Source of the DNA: Desulfopila inferna
GTDB lineage: Bacteria > Desulfobacterota > Desulfobulbia > Desulfobulbales > Desulfocapsaceae
NCBI RefSeq assembly: GCF_016919005.1
Contig: NZ_JAFFQE010000005.1
Location: 298,350-362,349, forward strand
DNA: 64,000 bases
Reading direction: 5' to 3'
The position numbers and the translations under genes are program-made. Positions 53,407-63,340 of this stretch are shown in pieces (the stretch's first letter is position 1; the number at the start of each line of letters is the position of its first letter). The notes under the pieces were generated by a model. The model worked only from the letters and a program-made list of their open reading frames with translations, was not told the origin of the DNA and searched no databases.

Positions 53407-53458
53407 AGTCAATCAACAAGTCTCCCCTGTGCCCAGGTGCCAGATCCTAATAACGTCA

Positions 53459-54199
53459 ATGCCGACAGAAAACTCCGTTCTTAATAATATAGCCATAATA
53501 CTGGTTCAACCCAAGTTCCCGGAAAATATCGGGGCAGCGGCACGCAGTGCCTTCAATATGGGGCTTTCGCGGCTAATTATTGTTCGCGATCATCCTCCCG
53601 AATATGAAGCAATGGCCAAAATGGCTACACACAAAGCAGTCCATCTTATTGACTCGATGGAGCTGCACAGCAGTCTGGAAGCGGCAGTCGCGCCTTTCTC
53701 TTATATTGTCGGCACCACGGCACGACGCGGGCGGCAGCGTGGCTCCGAGCGCAGCCCACGACAAATTATCAACGGCATGGACGAGCTTCCTCCTAATAAC
53801 CAGATAGCCTTTCTCTTTGGCCCGGAAAACTGCGGGCTTGCCAATGACGAGCTCAAATATTGTCATGACATCTCCGCCATTCCCACTGCAGATTTCTCTT
53901 CTCTAAATCTGGCTCAGGCTGTGGCCATTCACTGTTATGAGATCTACCATGGCTTAGTTCATGAGCGGAAAGACATTGAACCGGCTCCACAAATTGCCAC
54001 CTCGTTCGAACTCGAAGGCATGTACCGGCATGTCGAGGAAGCTTTGATCCAGATTGACTTTCTCGAAGAAAAAAATCACACATACTGGATGAACAATATA
54101 CGTCGGTTCCTTGGCAGGCTCCGCTTATCATCAAAAGAATCTAATATTATCAGAGGTATTTGCAGGCAGTTTTTGTGGCATCACGGTCAATCCCGATAA
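53459..54199 (+). CDS. SpoU-family RNA methyltransferase, TrmJ-like
   Basis: The 246-residue SPOUT enzyme methylates a 2'-hydroxyl, in TrmJ at tRNA position 32. Motifs are VQPKFPENIGAAARSAFNMG, the knot residues FLFGPENCGLANDEL and PTADFSSLNLAQAVAIHCYE, with the TrmJ-type helical C-terminus (TYWMNNIRRFLGRL). An in-frame GTG ten codons upstream is possible; neither start has a clear ribosome site. It is directly upstream of the large STAND regulator. Confidence 0.87.
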   Translation: MPTENSVLNNIAIILVQPKFPENIGAAARSAFNMGLSRLIIVRDHPPEYEAMAKMATHKAVHLIDSMELHSSLEAAVAPFSYIVGTTARRGRQRGSERSPRQIINGMDELPPNNQIAFLFGPENCGLANDELKYCHDISAIPTADFSSLNLAQAVAIHCYEIYHGLVHERKDIEPAPQIATSFELEGMYRHVEEALIQIDFLEEKNHTYWMNNIRRFLGRLRLSSKESNIIRGICRQFLWHHGQSR

Positions 54200-54220
54200 A
54201 ATAAAAACAGAAGGTGTTCT

Positions 54221-57200
54221 ATGAATGCAACATTGACACCGCTTCACTCTTCGATTCCTTCCAATAAGTTTTATCCGCCGCATATTGATGAAAATCAATC
54301 CCTTTTCCGCTCCAATCTTATCGAAAAGATCTTGCCCAAAAGGGGACGGGACAATAAGATAATTGCCATAGAAGCGCAGGCGGGCCAGGGCAAGACCACC
54401 TTGGCTTATCAGTACATTAACCATTACAAGCACAGCCACATCTGGTATCAGATCGGCAAAGAGGACGTCGACCCGGTCCTGCTGCTTTCCGGACTTCTTC
54501 ACTGCCTCGGTATAGCCGTCGAGAATTTCTCTTCTCCGCGGCTGGAAGCCATCATCAACAAGGGAGAAATCGGGCCTCTGGATCTGCTGCGGTGCGCCAA
54601 CATTCTGCTTAACGATGTCGACAGGTATCTGCGCGGCAACCTCTATATTGTCTTTGATGACCTGCATCTTATCAATAATGCTGATCTGACCAATCAACTG
54701 CTGGCACATCTACTCGATACTTCCCCGCCGAAACTTCATTTTGTACTGACCAGCAGGCATCCCTTTGAACTCAAATCAAAAACCATCAGAAACCGCAACG
54801 CCGTTGCCTACCTGGGAACCGATGATCTGGCCCTTACCAGCTCAGAGATCGAGATGCTCTTTAACGATGTGTTCAAAAGAAGCATCAGCATCGCCGATGC
54901 TCGAAAGATAGAAGACGTGACGAGCGGCTGGGTCATGGGCATTGTCCTCGCGGCGCATCCCATGTCCGGCCGCAGATCCATAGAAAAGGCCTCGGCTACA
55001 AATTTTAAACTAACCGGGGCTCCAACACAGAAGGATATGCTTGAGTATTTTCAGGATGAAATTTTCTCTCATATCCCGAAGGAGCTTCACCTCCCCTTTC
55101 TCAAACTTTCTTTTCTCGATGAAATTCATACAGATCTTGCCGGACGTATCACGGCTATTGCCGGTATCTCCCTGATTCTGCGGAACCTGAGCCAGGAAAA
55201 CCTTTTCATCTATAATCTCGATAGTGACTATATCACTTTTCGTTTCCATCATCTTTTTCAGGAATTTCTCCAGGCACGTGCAGCAAAGAGATTAAGTGAG
55301 CAGGATATTCGGGATATTTACACCGAATCGGCTCTCTATTTTCTCGAAAGAGACAAGATTGATAAAGCGCTTTCCTGTTATCAGCAGGGAGGCAACTATC
55401 AGATGATGGATCGGCTACTTCATCGCTATGGCGTGGATTTTTTAGCACAGAACAGAACCTTGATGATTCTCACCATGCTCAAATCGATCCCGGAAGAAAC
55501 GCTTCTGCAATACAGCTGGCTCACTCTTTTTTCAGGGATACTGCAGAGCGACTTTCAGCCACAGAAAACTCTGCCACACCTGGAAGCGGCTCGACAGCTC
55601 TTCGTACGCTCGGGGGAGGAAGTCGGTGAACTGCTGGCAATTGCAACAATCCTCTATTATCATTTTGTGGTTTCGGGAAATTATCACACCGGTGCTTCAT
55701 TGCTGCCGCGAACGGAAGAACTACTGAACAGGCATCGCAAAAATCTTTCCAGCCATATTACTGTCCTGGCCATGAGGAATCTCTCTGCAGGTTTCTGTTT
55801 TTTTTCCGCCGATATGGAAAAGGCTAGACACTATATCGAAAAGGCACGACAGATTGCCACTGATGATTCTATTCATAATTTCATGGCATCCACAGTATTC
55901 ATCAAAGCATATATCGAATTGCTCAGCGGGAACCGCAAAGGATTTCGCTGTGAAGTTGAAGCTTCCCATTCCCTGATGAACGATCCGTTGGTTGGTATAT
56001 CCAACAAACTCAGCTTACGCGTGCTTCACATCTGCAATCTCAGTATGTTTGGCGATATACCCAACTACTTCCACCAGCAGCAGCTGATACAGAAAAGCAT
56101 TGACGAAAAGCTAGTAAAACAAACCGTAGCAGGACCTTACTTTTTTATTTGGGGATGCAGCTGTTTTCTCTCGATGGGAGAAAGCGCCAAAGCCCTCGAT
56201 CTGATCAATAGAGGGGTGAATGTATCCTCGACAGCCAAGTCGGAGCACATGCTTAGCCAATTACTGCAGTGGCAGGCATATATTCTGGCAATTCACGGCA
56301 ACTCCAAAAGCGCTGCAGTAAAAATCGAAGAATCCTCCCGGCTCAGGGAAAATGCCGGTGGTCCTTTTTATCTGGCATTCCACTCCATTATGGCTGGCGC
56401 CGTTTTCGCTAAACTCCGGAAGAAAAAACAGGCAAAAGAGGCTTTTGCGAAAGCACAGGAACTCGCTGAATCGATCCCTTCTCCTTATCTTCTGTCATGT
56501 TGTCTGATGCAAAGAAGCTCCTTCCAGCTCAGATCATATGGGGAAAAATCAGCTCTTCAGTACCTGGAGCAGGCATTGACCATAATGGCTGAAAATGGGT
56601 ATGACCATTTCTGGAGCTGGGAGCCCGAACCAATGCTCGAACTGCTCAGACTGGCAGTGGTTAATGACCTGCATAGAGTATTCAGCCAGCAACTGGCCCG
56701 CCAGCGTTTGAAGGTTAACCTAACCGATGATGGCACAGTAATTCCCCTACTCCACTTTACTATCCTCAACGGCTTTTTCCTGAAAATCGGTAACACCACC
56801 TATCTTACTGTTGAGCATTTCACCCCACTGCAAAGAGAACTGCTGAGCTTGATGCTTTTTTCCAGAGACAAAAAAATCTGTCAGGAAAAAGTACAGTTGC
56901 TTCTTTGGCCTGACAGCAGCCCTGAAAAATCAAGAAAAAAGCTGGACACGCTGCTTGGCCGCCTGCGCAATACTTTTACAAAATCCCTTCCAGCAGGAGA
57001 CATCAAGAATTATATAGTCCTCAACAAGGGCATTTTGAGCCTGGAAAACACCACCACCGATACCGAAGAGTTCCTGGATTTTTGCAGAGCCGGTTTTAAT
57101 CATGCAGACAGGGAAGAATTCTGGCAGGCGGGCAATCGATTCTATAATGCCCTGACTCTATGGAAGGGGAATCTGCCTTCGGATACTTTCAGAAACGACT

Positions 57201-57508
57201 CGACCTTTTCCTTCGAGGATCTTCTTATTGCGACCCATGAAAAAATGTCGCTGCGCTGGAGCGAAATTCTCATAGATGCAGAGAGACATGCAGAGGCAAT
57301 TCCGGTACTCTCCGCAATGTTGCAAACCAATAGCCTTTCAGAAAAAGGAGTATGGCTGCTTTGCAGAATATACCAGACCACCTCTCAGCCGCTCAAACTC
57401 AGAGAAACCCTGGAGAAGTACACAAGGGCTCTTCGGGCCGAGGAATACCATGAAGATGAAATTGCAGAGATGATAGAGGAGATAACACTGACGCTCAGAC
57501 AAGAATAA
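54221..57508 (+). CDS. Large STAND regulator: MalT-like ATPase, TPR-like middle, BTAD-like C-terminus
   Basis: The 1095-residue protein has an N-terminal P-loop (EAQAGQGKTTLAYQY, residues 50-65) and Walker B (YIVFDDLHLI), a MalT-type winged-helix/arm region (FRFHHLFQEFLQAR), about 400 residues of helical TPR-like repeats and a C-terminal part with an OmpR-like DNA-binding segment (LTVEHFTPLQRELLSLML...QLLLWPDSSPEKSRKKLDTLLGRLR) followed by a BTAD-like helical domain (TDTEEFLDFCRAG...). It lacks the LuxR helix-turn-helix of true MalT. It should be an ATP- and ligand-dependent activator; neither ligand nor target is visible. It begins 21 bases after the TrmJ-like gene. Confidence 0.85.
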   Translation: MNATLTPLHSSIPSNKFYPPHIDENQSLFRSNLIEKILPKRGRDNKIIAIEAQAGQGKTTLAYQYINHYKHSHIWYQIGKEDVDPVLLLSGLLHCLGIAVENFSSPRLEAIINKGEIGPLDLLRCANILLNDVDRYLRGNLYIVFDDLHLINNADLTNQLLAHLLDTSPPKLHFVLTSRHPFELKSKTIRNRNAVAYLGTDDLALTSSEIEMLFNDVFKRSISIADARKIEDVTSGWVMGIVLAAHPMSGRRSIEKASATNFKLTGAPTQKDMLEYFQDEIFSHIPKELHLPFLKLSFLDEIHTDLAGRITAIAGISLILRNLSQENLFIYNLDSDYITFRFHHLFQEFLQARAAKRLSEQDIRDIYTESALYFLERDKIDKALSCYQQGGNYQMMDRLLHRYGVDFLAQNRTLMILTMLKSIPEETLLQYSWLTLFSGILQSDFQPQKTLPHLEAARQLFVRSGEEVGELLAIATILYYHFVVSGNYHTGASLLPRTEELLNRHRKNLSSHITVLAMRNLSAGFCFFSADMEKARHYIEKARQIATDDSIHNFMASTVFIKAYIELLSGNRKGFRCEVEASHSLMNDPLVGISNKLSLRVLHICNLSMFGDIPNYFHQQQLIQKSIDEKLVKQTVAGPYFFIWGCSCFLSMGESAKALDLINRGVNVSSTAKSEHMLSQLLQWQAYILAIHGNSKSAAVKIEESSRLRENAGGPFYLAFHSIMAGAVFAKLRKKKQAKEAFAKAQELAESIPSPYLLSCCLMQRSSFQLRSYGEKSALQYLEQALTIMAENGYDHFWSWEPEPMLELLRLAVVNDLHRVFSQQLARQRLKVNLTDDGTVIPLLHFTILNGFFLKIGNTTYLTVEHFTPLQRELLSLMLFSRDKKICQEKVQLLLWPDSSPEKSRKKLDTLLGRLRNTFTKSLPAGDIKNYIVLNKGILSLENTTTDTEEFLDFCRAGFNHADREEFWQAGNRFYNALTLWKGNLPSDTFRNDSTFSFEDLLIATHEKMSLRWSEILIDAERHAEAIPVLSAMLQTNSLSEKGVWLLCRIYQTTSQPLKLRETLEKYTRALRAEEYHEDEIAEMIEEITLTLRQE

Positions 57509-57688
57509 ATACCTAAACCGCCGTACAAATACAAATCACCTTCTTTCCCTTAGGCAGGTCGTCCGTAATACAAGAGTGAAAAACGCAGGGGCCTGCCATG
57601 AGTTGTGATCCCGAAATAGTGCAATCCTGTCTAGATTTTCATCAGTCCATAAAAAGTGGCAACTTTTTTATGACACCATCAGTTTTCA

Positions 57689-58333
57689 CTACATGCCCTG
57701 AAGCGGGCAATCACTACAGAGAGGGTTGGTTTTCTTACAATATTCCTTTGCGACTCTGACGATAAGAGCATGATACTCATTAAAAAGTTGTGCATCTTCC
57801 GGAAGATTATCCATAAATCTTTCCTGGATATCCCCGTAAGTGCATTCTTCCTCCAGCAGGTTATGTCTGGAGAAAACCCGGTGAGTATAAGTATCCACGA
57901 CAAAAATAGGATGACCGCAGGCATACAGCAGAATTGAATCGGCGGTTTCTTCTCCAATGCCGTTAACCTGCAGTAATTTCTCCCGGCAACTGCAAAGTTC
58001 TTCCTCCAGCAAACGCTGAAGACTGCCCTCAAACTCCTGACAAAGCATGTTCAGCAGATTTCGCAACCGCTTGGCTTTAAGATTGTAATATCCAGCGGAA
58101 CGGATGCAGCCGGCAAGCTCTTCATTACTACTGCCACTCAAAGATTCTATGGTCATAAGGTTCACGGCCTTAAGACAGGTTATAGCCTTGGCGACATTTT
58201 TCCAGCTGGTATTTTGAGTAAGAATTGCTCCGACCACCATTTCAAGGGGGGATTCGGCAGGCCACCAATTCTGTGGGCCATAGTGATTATAAAGAGTCGT
58301 ATAAATTTCAAGGAAAATATTTTGTTGAGCCAT
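57689..58333 (-). CDS. HhH-GPD DNA glycosylase, MagIII-like (endonuclease III superfamily)
   Basis: The 214-residue protein has the fold and start of endonuclease III-like enzymes (PLEMVVGAILTQNTSWKNVAKAI, SAGYYNLKAKRL) and the catalytic aspartate in FVVDTYTHRVF near 146. The lysine that gives Nth its lyase activity (GVGRKTA) is glutamate here (NGIGEETAD), as in monofunctional glycosylases; the whole pattern is close to Helicobacter MagIII, a 3-methyladenine glycosylase. Only three of the four iron-sulfur cysteines remain (CKKTNPLCSDC, then stop), so the cluster is doubtful. It follows pfkA by about ten bases. Confidence 0.8.
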   Translation of the reverse strand: MAQQNIFLEIYTTLYNHYGPQNWWPAESPLEMVVGAILTQNTSWKNVAKAITCLKAVNLMTIESLSGSSNEELAGCIRSAGYYNLKAKRLRNLLNMLCQEFEGSLQRLLEEELCSCREKLLQVNGIGEETADSILLYACGHPIFVVDTYTHRVFSRHNLLEEECTYGDIQERFMDNLPEDAQLFNEYHALIVRVAKEYCKKTNPLCSDCPLQGM

Positions 58334-58343
58334 ACCTGATTTA

Positions 58344-59429
58344 TTAATCGCCAAGACAGATGCCGATATTCCTTGCTGTAAGAATTTTATCACTGTCGAG
58401 GTTGACTTTTTTGCGCGCCCTTATAGCATCGGCAATCGGAACAGCCCCCATTTTTGAATCTACCAGGGCAACCATATGCCCAAAAATTCCCTGCTCCACG
58501 AGACGCACAGCTGCGGTACCAAAGCGCAGAGCTAGCAGACGGTCGAAAGTTGTAGGCGACCCGCCCCTCTGCAAATGTCCCAGGACCAGGGAGCGTGTAT
58601 CTTTCTCGGTGTCATGCCGAATTTGCTGAGCTACCCACTCTCCAACCCCGCCTAAAATCACCTCTTCACGACCGAGTTCCCCGGCACCTTTATTAAAGAC
58701 TTTGCCGCCTTTCTCAATGGCACCCTCGGCTACCACCACTATGGAATAATGTTTATCCCGCAGCTCATTATCCGATATTTTGGCATTGACCTTCTCCATA
58801 TCGAAGGGAATTTCAGGAATAAGAATAACATCCGCTCCCCCTGATATTCCCGAATAAAGCGCTATCCACCCCGAGTCGCGTCCCATTACTTCAACAACCA
58901 TCACCCTGTCATGGGATTTTGCCGTGGAATGCAGCTTATCCAGTGCATCAGTAGCTGTGGAGACAGCGGTATCAAAACCGAATGTCCTGTCGGTGGCTTC
59001 CAGATCGTTGTCTATGGTTTTAGGAACTCCGATGACGGGCATACCTTTTTCGGCGAACTTCTGGGCCAGTTGCAGACTGCCGTCACCGCCTATAGCTATA
59101 TGACAGTCAAATCCCATTCTATTAAAATTTTTCAGTATCTTATCGGAAACATCGACGATCTGAACTTCACCTGCCAGGTTCAAAACCGGCCTGGCAAAAG
59201 GGTTGCCTTTATTAGTAGATCCTAAAATTGTGCCGCCGGTGGAATATATTCCTTCGACGTCTTTGGGTCTCAACTGAATCATGTCGTCAAGATCGAGAAA
59301 GCCGGAGTAACCGCTTTTGCTGCCATAAACCTCCCATCCCCTCCGATAACAGGCGTGCACTACAGCATAGATCACAGCATTGAGACCGGGAGCATCGCCT
59401 CCCCCTGTTGAAATAACCACCTTCTTCAT
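58344..59429 (-). CDS. pfkA: 6-phosphofructokinase
   Basis: The 361-residue enzyme phosphorylates fructose 6-phosphate. The GGDGS motif (Gly rather than Asp at the position that selects the phosphoryl donor) indicates ATP use, whereas PKTIDNDL has the lysine seen in PPi enzymes and in group III ATP enzymes, so it belongs to that mixed clade. MGRDSGWIAL, EIPFDMEKV and LGHLQRGGSPTTFDR are as expected. The ATG at 59429 has GAGGA seven bases upstream. It is the first gene of a pair with the MagIII-like gene. Confidence 0.93.
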   Translation of the reverse strand: MKKVVISTGGGDAPGLNAVIYAVVHACYRRGWEVYGSKSGYSGFLDLDDMIQLRPKDVEGIYSTGGTILGSTNKGNPFARPVLNLAGEVQIVDVSDKILKNFNRMGFDCHIAIGGDGSLQLAQKFAEKGMPVIGVPKTIDNDLEATDRTFGFDTAVSTATDALDKLHSTAKSHDRVMVVEVMGRDSGWIALYSGISGGADVILIPEIPFDMEKVNAKISDNELRDKHYSIVVVAEGAIEKGGKVFNKGAGELGREEVILGGVGEWVAQQIRHDTEKDTRSLVLGHLQRGGSPTTFDRLLALRFGTAAVRLVEQGIFGHMVALVDSKMGAVPIADAIRARKKVNLDSDKILTARNIGICLGD

Positions 59430-59491
59430 TTTTGTCCTCGCCGATAATTTCTGCAATGGTTTAAATACCTGGCTGAGCTGGACAAGAACCT

Positions 59492-59767
59492 TTAGATAGC
59501 TCGTCCATAACGGCACTTTCGGAATATACTTACCTGCCCTACTTCCGGAGTCTCTTGCTTTGTGTAACAGTTGCTCTTAAGATTTAATCCTCGGAGGTAA
59601 GAGCACACTTCGATATCAATTATATGCCTGCGGTTAAATTTATCAAGCGTCTTGATTTTTGAACAGATAGCGCAGTCTTCGAAATTGTTCATTCCTGGAC
59701 AGACACGCGTTTGTTTCCCTGTAAAAAAATAAGAAACAAATTGTAAGGTATTAAATAGTATCATCAT
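59492..59767 (-). CDS. doubtful Cys-containing small protein
   Basis: A 91-codon frame with six cysteines (VCPGMNNFEDCAIC, VCSYL, NCY, KCR) but only a weak ribosome site and no recognised family. It is the only frame of note in the 635 bases between pfkA and the HesB-like gene, and could be chance. Confidence 0.25.
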   Translation of the reverse strand: MMILFNTLQFVSYFFTGKQTRVCPGMNNFEDCAICSKIKTLDKFNRRHIIDIEVCSYLRGLNLKSNCYTKQETPEVGQVSIFRKCRYGRAI

Positions 59768-59952
59768 GATTCAAACTCAAGCAATAAAAAATTATTCCCA
59801 GTTTCGCCGTGATCAAGCAATTTAATAATTAAATTATTATCTATCACTCCAGCACTTCACCAACAAGCACATGTAGCTGTTTTCATTTTACTAAATCGAG
59901 AAATCATGCTTTATACCGAAATCGCTTTTATTGTATTTCAGTCGAGGATTGA

Positions 59953-59981
59953 TTGACTTATTCTGCAGCGCACATTATGTT
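59953..59981 (+). promoter_or_regulatory. promoter of the HesB-like selenoprotein gene
   Basis: TTGACT (59953-59958), a 17-base spacer and TATGTT (59976-59981) lie about 84 bases before the ATG. Confidence 0.6.
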
Positions 59982-60064
59982 TTTGCCTACGGAAAGTTGA
60001 TATTTGCTTTCGGAGCATATATTACAGACACAAAGCAAACGTTAATAATAACAAGGAGAATTTA

Positions 60065-60406
60065 ATGTCTGAGTTTACCGTCACAGACTTGGCTGTGGAT
60101 AAATTAAAAGAGTATCTGGCGCAGAACAATATTGATTCTGCACTAAGAGTCGCCTTGATGCAGGGTGGCTGAGCCGGGCCCTCTCTGGGCTTGGCTCTGG
60201 ATGAGCCAAAAGACAACGACAAAGTATATGACAACGACGATCTGAAATTTCTGGTTGAAGAAAGCCTGCTTGAAACCTGCGGTTCAATTAAGGTTGAATA
60301 TGTAGAGGCCGGTCCCCGATCCGGATTTGGTATAACTTCTACGAATCCAATCGGAGGCGGTGGTGGTTGCAGCAGCGGTTCCTGCGACAGCGGCAGCTGC
60401 GGTTAA
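60065..60406 (+). CDS. HesB/IscA-like selenoprotein (in-frame TGA read as selenocysteine)
   Basis: The frame opens at ATG 60065 behind a strong ribosome site (AAGGAG) and meets TGA at codon 36 (60170-60172). The same frame continues without interruption to TAA at 60406, giving 113 residues. Codons 30-39 read ALMQGG-U-AGP, where U sits exactly at the first conserved cysteine of IscA/HesB proteins (GGCxG). A hairpin suited to a bacterial SECIS starts right after the TGA. The C-terminal part (YVEAGPRSGFGITSTNP) is HesB-like and ends in a glycine-cysteine tail (GGGGGCSSGSCDSGSCG). HesB-like selenoproteins are known from Deltaproteobacteria. Conventional calling would give only the 71 residues after the TGA. 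Confidence 0.85.
60171..60197 (+). promoter_or_regulatory. bacterial SECIS-like hairpin
   Basis: Directly after the TG of the TGA codon, GAGCC (60171-60175) pairs with GGCTC (60193-60197) and GCCC (60178-60181) with GGGC (60187-60190), leaving a TCTCT apical loop. Position and size fit a bSECIS element recognised by SelB. Confidence 0.65.
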
Positions 60407-60419
60407 TTCTTGCCAGACA

Positions 60420-60456
60420 GCTGAGGAATCACTCTCTCCAGGATTGATTCCTCAGC
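60420..60456 (+). terminator. hairpin downstream of the HesB-like gene
   Basis: GCTGAGGAATCA (60420-60431) pairs perfectly with TGATTCCTCAGC (60445-60456), a 12-bp stem 14 bases after the stop. Only a weak T-rich tail (CCTCTT) follows. Confidence 0.65.
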
Positions 60457-60631
60457 CCTCTTAGACGAATCCTTCTGCCCTACCAGACCTGTTTTTTCCT
60501 AATTTGTCCCCCACGACAATCTCATAAACTAATCCATCATCCAAAGATATTTTTGAACTTTCATTGTGTCATTGTTGACGCACTCGTATCGCATCATTAC
60601 TTTCTACCCGAATCATTGTGTGCAGAAGTTT

Positions 60632-60652
60632 ATTACTTATTGTTGAAGTAAT
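60632..60652 (+). promoter_or_regulatory. inverted repeat next to the clpB ribosome site
   Basis: ATTACTT (60632-60638) and AAGTAAT (60646-60652) form a 7-bp inverted repeat immediately before AGAGGAG of clpB. It could be an operator or a weak AU-rich hairpin near the ribosome site. Confidence 0.35.
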
Positions 60653-60669
60653 GCATAGAGGAGAAAAAG

Positions 60670-63273
60670 ATGCAATTCGACAAATTTACCTTGAAATCGC
60701 AGGAAGCAGTCCAAGGTTCCCAGAGGATCGCGCAGGAGAAAGGCCACCAGCAGATACAGCAGGCCCACCTTCTCAAGGCGATTCTCAGTCAACCGGACGG
60801 TGTAGTATTTCCCGTTTTGCAGAAAATGGGCATTACCCCCGCTGTTATTCTCCAGGAAACCGACAAGCTCCTGGATCAGATTCCCAAGGTTTCCGGAACC
60901 GGTGCCGGACAGGTTTATGCCTCGGCAGAGCTGCAGAAGAGTCTCGATACAGCCCTGTCAATAGCCTCGAGAATGCAGGACGACTACATTTCTCAGGAAC
61001 ATCTGTTCATGGCTATCATCAATGATGGCTCTTCCGCATGCTCCAGAATGCTCAGGCAACAAGGAATCAGCGAAAAGGATTTCCTCAATGCTCTCACCAC
61101 CATTAGGGGCAACCAGCGGGTCACCGACCAGAGTCCGGAAGAGAAATACCAGGCTTTGGAAAAATATGGTCGTAACCTTACCGATATTGCCCGTAAAGCC
61201 AAACTCGATCCGGTTATTGGGAGAGATGAAGAAATTCGTCGAATCATTCAGGTTCTCTCACGAAGGACCAAAAACAACCCCATCCTCATCGGCGAACCCG
61301 GGGTAGGCAAGACCGCCATTGTCGAAGGACTGGCCCAGAGGATTGTCAACGGAGATATACCGGCAACCCTTAAAAACAAACAGGTTGTGGCTCTCGACCT
61401 GGGCGCGCTTGTAGCCGGTGCCAAGTATCGCGGGGAATTTGAAGATCGGCTCAAGGCTGTTCTCAAAGAGGTTGAAAAGCGGGCTGGAGAAATCATTCTC
61501 TTCATAGACGAGATGCATACTCTGGTTGGCGCCGGGGCCGCGGAAGGCTCCATGGATGCCTCAAACATGCTCAAACCGGCACTGGCACGTGGAGAACTCC
61601 ACTGCGTTGGTGCAACGACCATAGATGAGTACCGAAAATACATAGAGAAGGACGCCGCCCTTGAGCGGCGCTTTCAGCCGGTGCTTGTCCAGGAACCCAG
61701 CGAAGAGGACACCATTGCCATCCTACGCGGCATCAAGGAAAAATATGAGGTCCATCATGGCGTCCGTATTCAGGATGCGGCAACAGTTGCCGCAGTGACC
61801 CTCTCCAACAGATATATAAGTGATCGCTTCCTACCCGATAAGGCCATAGACCTTATAGATGAAGCCGCCTCCTCGCTGCGAATAGAAATAGATTCCATGC
61901 CGACGGAAATTGACGAACTTGAGAGACAGCGCATCAAACTTGAAATTGAGCGCGAAGCACTAAAAAAAGAAAAGGATGAGGCATCTAAAAATCGACTTGA
62001 AGAGCTTAAAAGAAAATTGGCCGATCTTGGTGACTCGCTTAATGCAATGAAAGGCCAGTGGACTCTCGAAAAAGAAGCAATTCAGAAAATCCGTAAGATA
62101 AAGGAAGATATAGACGAAGCCACCAAGGAAGAGCAGCAGGCGGAACGAAATGGCAACTACAGCAAAGTCGCCGAGATACGATATGGCAAAATTGTTCAGC
62201 TGCGCAAGCAGCTGGAAGAGGAAAACGACAACCTGCAGAAGGCACAACAGGATCATCTCATGCTGAAAGAGGAGGTTGGAGCGGAAGACATAGCCTCAAT
62301 CGTGGCAAAATGGACCGGTATACCCGTCGACAAACTCCTCCAGGGTGAAAAAGAAAAACTCGTGCAGGCGGAAAGTTTTCTCCGCAAGAGGGTTATCGGC
62401 CAGGAAGACGCCATCGTCGCGGTCGCCAATGCGGTGCGACGCTCAAGAGCCGGGCTGCAGGATCCGAACAGGCCATTAGGTTCTTTTATCTTTTTGGGTC
62501 CGACCGGTGTCGGCAAAACCGAACTTGCCAGATCACTGGCCGAATTTCTTTTTGACAGCGAACAGGCCATGGTCAGGGTGGATATGTCGGAATTTATGGA
62601 AAAACATTCGGTTTCCAGGCTTATCGGCGCCCCTCCCGGCTACGTTGGATATGATGAAGGCGGCTACCTGACCGAGGCGGTACGGCGCCGGCCTTACTGC
62701 GTAATTCTGCTTGATGAAATTGAAAAAGCTCATCCCGATGTATTCAACGTTCTTCTGCAGGTCCTGGATGACGGCAGGATGACGGACGGCAAAGGCAGAA
62801 CCGTTGATTTCAAAAACACCATCATGATTATGACATCCAACCTTGGCAGTAGCCTGATCATGAAAATGGCAGGAGAAAAGGCCGGCGAATCCGAAATACG
62901 GCAGCGGATAGAAGAAATTCTCCACGAGCAATTCAAGCCTGAGTTCCTCAATCGGATAGATGAGACCATCATATTCAAGAGCCTTACTAAAGAAAACCTG
63001 ATCGGCATTCTCGATATTCAACTCAATTTTCTCAACAGGAGACTCAAGGCAAGGAATATCACCCTGCATATACGCCAGAGCGCCAAACAGCTGATAATCG
63101 ATTTAGGATATGATCCAAACTTCGGTGCACGTCCATTGAAACGGGCGATTCAGCGCTATATAGAAGATCCGCTTGCCATGCACATCCTCGATGGAACCTT
63201 CAACGAGAATGATCATATTCTTGTTGAAGCGGAAGGGAGTCAGATGAAGTTTACCAAACATGACAAATCCTGA
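60670..63273 (+). CDS. clpB: Disaggregase chaperone ClpB
   Basis: The 867-residue Hsp100 protein resolubilises aggregates with DnaK. It has the N-domain (residues 1-150), NBD1 with [13 protein letters not shown] near 207 and [10 protein letters not shown], the coiled-coil middle domain (410-530, Glu/Lys rich, which separates ClpB from ClpA/ClpC), and NBD2 with [11 protein letters not shown] near 612 and [13 protein letters not shown]. The C-terminus ([24 protein letters not shown]) is standard. A strong ribosome site (GAGGAGAAA) is present. No CIRCE element was found upstream. Confidence 0.98.
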   Translation: MQFDKFTLKSQEAVQGSQRIAQEKGHQQIQQAHLLKAILSQPDGVVFPVLQKMGITPAVILQETDKLLDQIPKVSGTGAGQVYASAELQKSLDTALSIASRMQDDYISQEHLFMAIINDGSSACSRMLRQQGISEKDFLNALTTIRGNQRVTDQSPEEKYQALEKYGRNLTDIARKAKLDPVIGRDEEIRRIIQVLSRRTKNNPILIGEPGVGKTAIVEGLAQRIVNGDIPATLKNKQVVALDLGALVAGAKYRGEFEDRLKAVLKEVEKRAGEIILFIDEMHTLVGAGAAEGSMDASNMLKPALARGELHCVGATTIDEYRKYIEKDAALERRFQPVLVQEPSEEDTIAILRGIKEKYEVHHGVRIQDAATVAAVTLSNRYISDRFLPDKAIDLIDEAASSLRIEIDSMPTEIDELERQRIKLEIEREALKKEKDEASKNRLEELKRKLADLGDSLNAMKGQWTLEKEAIQKIRKIKEDIDEATKEEQQAERNGNYSKVAEIRYGKIVQLRKQLEEENDNLQKAQQDHLMLKEEVGAEDIASIVAKWTGIPVDKLLQGEKEKLVQAESFLRKRVIGQEDAIVAVANAVRRSRAGLQDPNRPLGSFIFLGPTGVGKTELARSLAEFLFDSEQAMVRVDMSEFMEKHSVSRLIGAPPGYVGYDEGGYLTEAVRRRPYCVILLDEIEKAHPDVFNVLLQVLDDGRMTDGKGRTVDFKNTIMIMTSNLGSSLIMKMAGEKAGESEIRQRIEEILHEQFKPEFLNRIDETIIFKSLTKENLIGILDIQLNFLNRRLKARNITLHIRQSAKQLIIDLGYDPNFGARPLKRAIQRYIEDPLAMHILDGTFNENDHILVEAEGSQMKFTKHDKS

Positions 63274-63340
63274 ATGACTTCAGTTAATCGCTAATCTTCT
63301 TTACCTTTTTCCTTGAATATGTTTGCATAACGCCAAATCA

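Noticed and set aside
60191..60406. A separate 71-codon gene starting after the TGA
   Set aside because: The TGA is in frame with a well-supported upstream start and falls at a conserved cysteine position, so it is better read as part of the selenoprotein gene.
60540..60620. sigma32 or CIRCE control of clpB
   Set aside because: TTTTGAA and TTGACG boxes occur, but no CCCCAT-type -10 at the right spacing and no GCACTC-N9-GAGTGC repeat were found.
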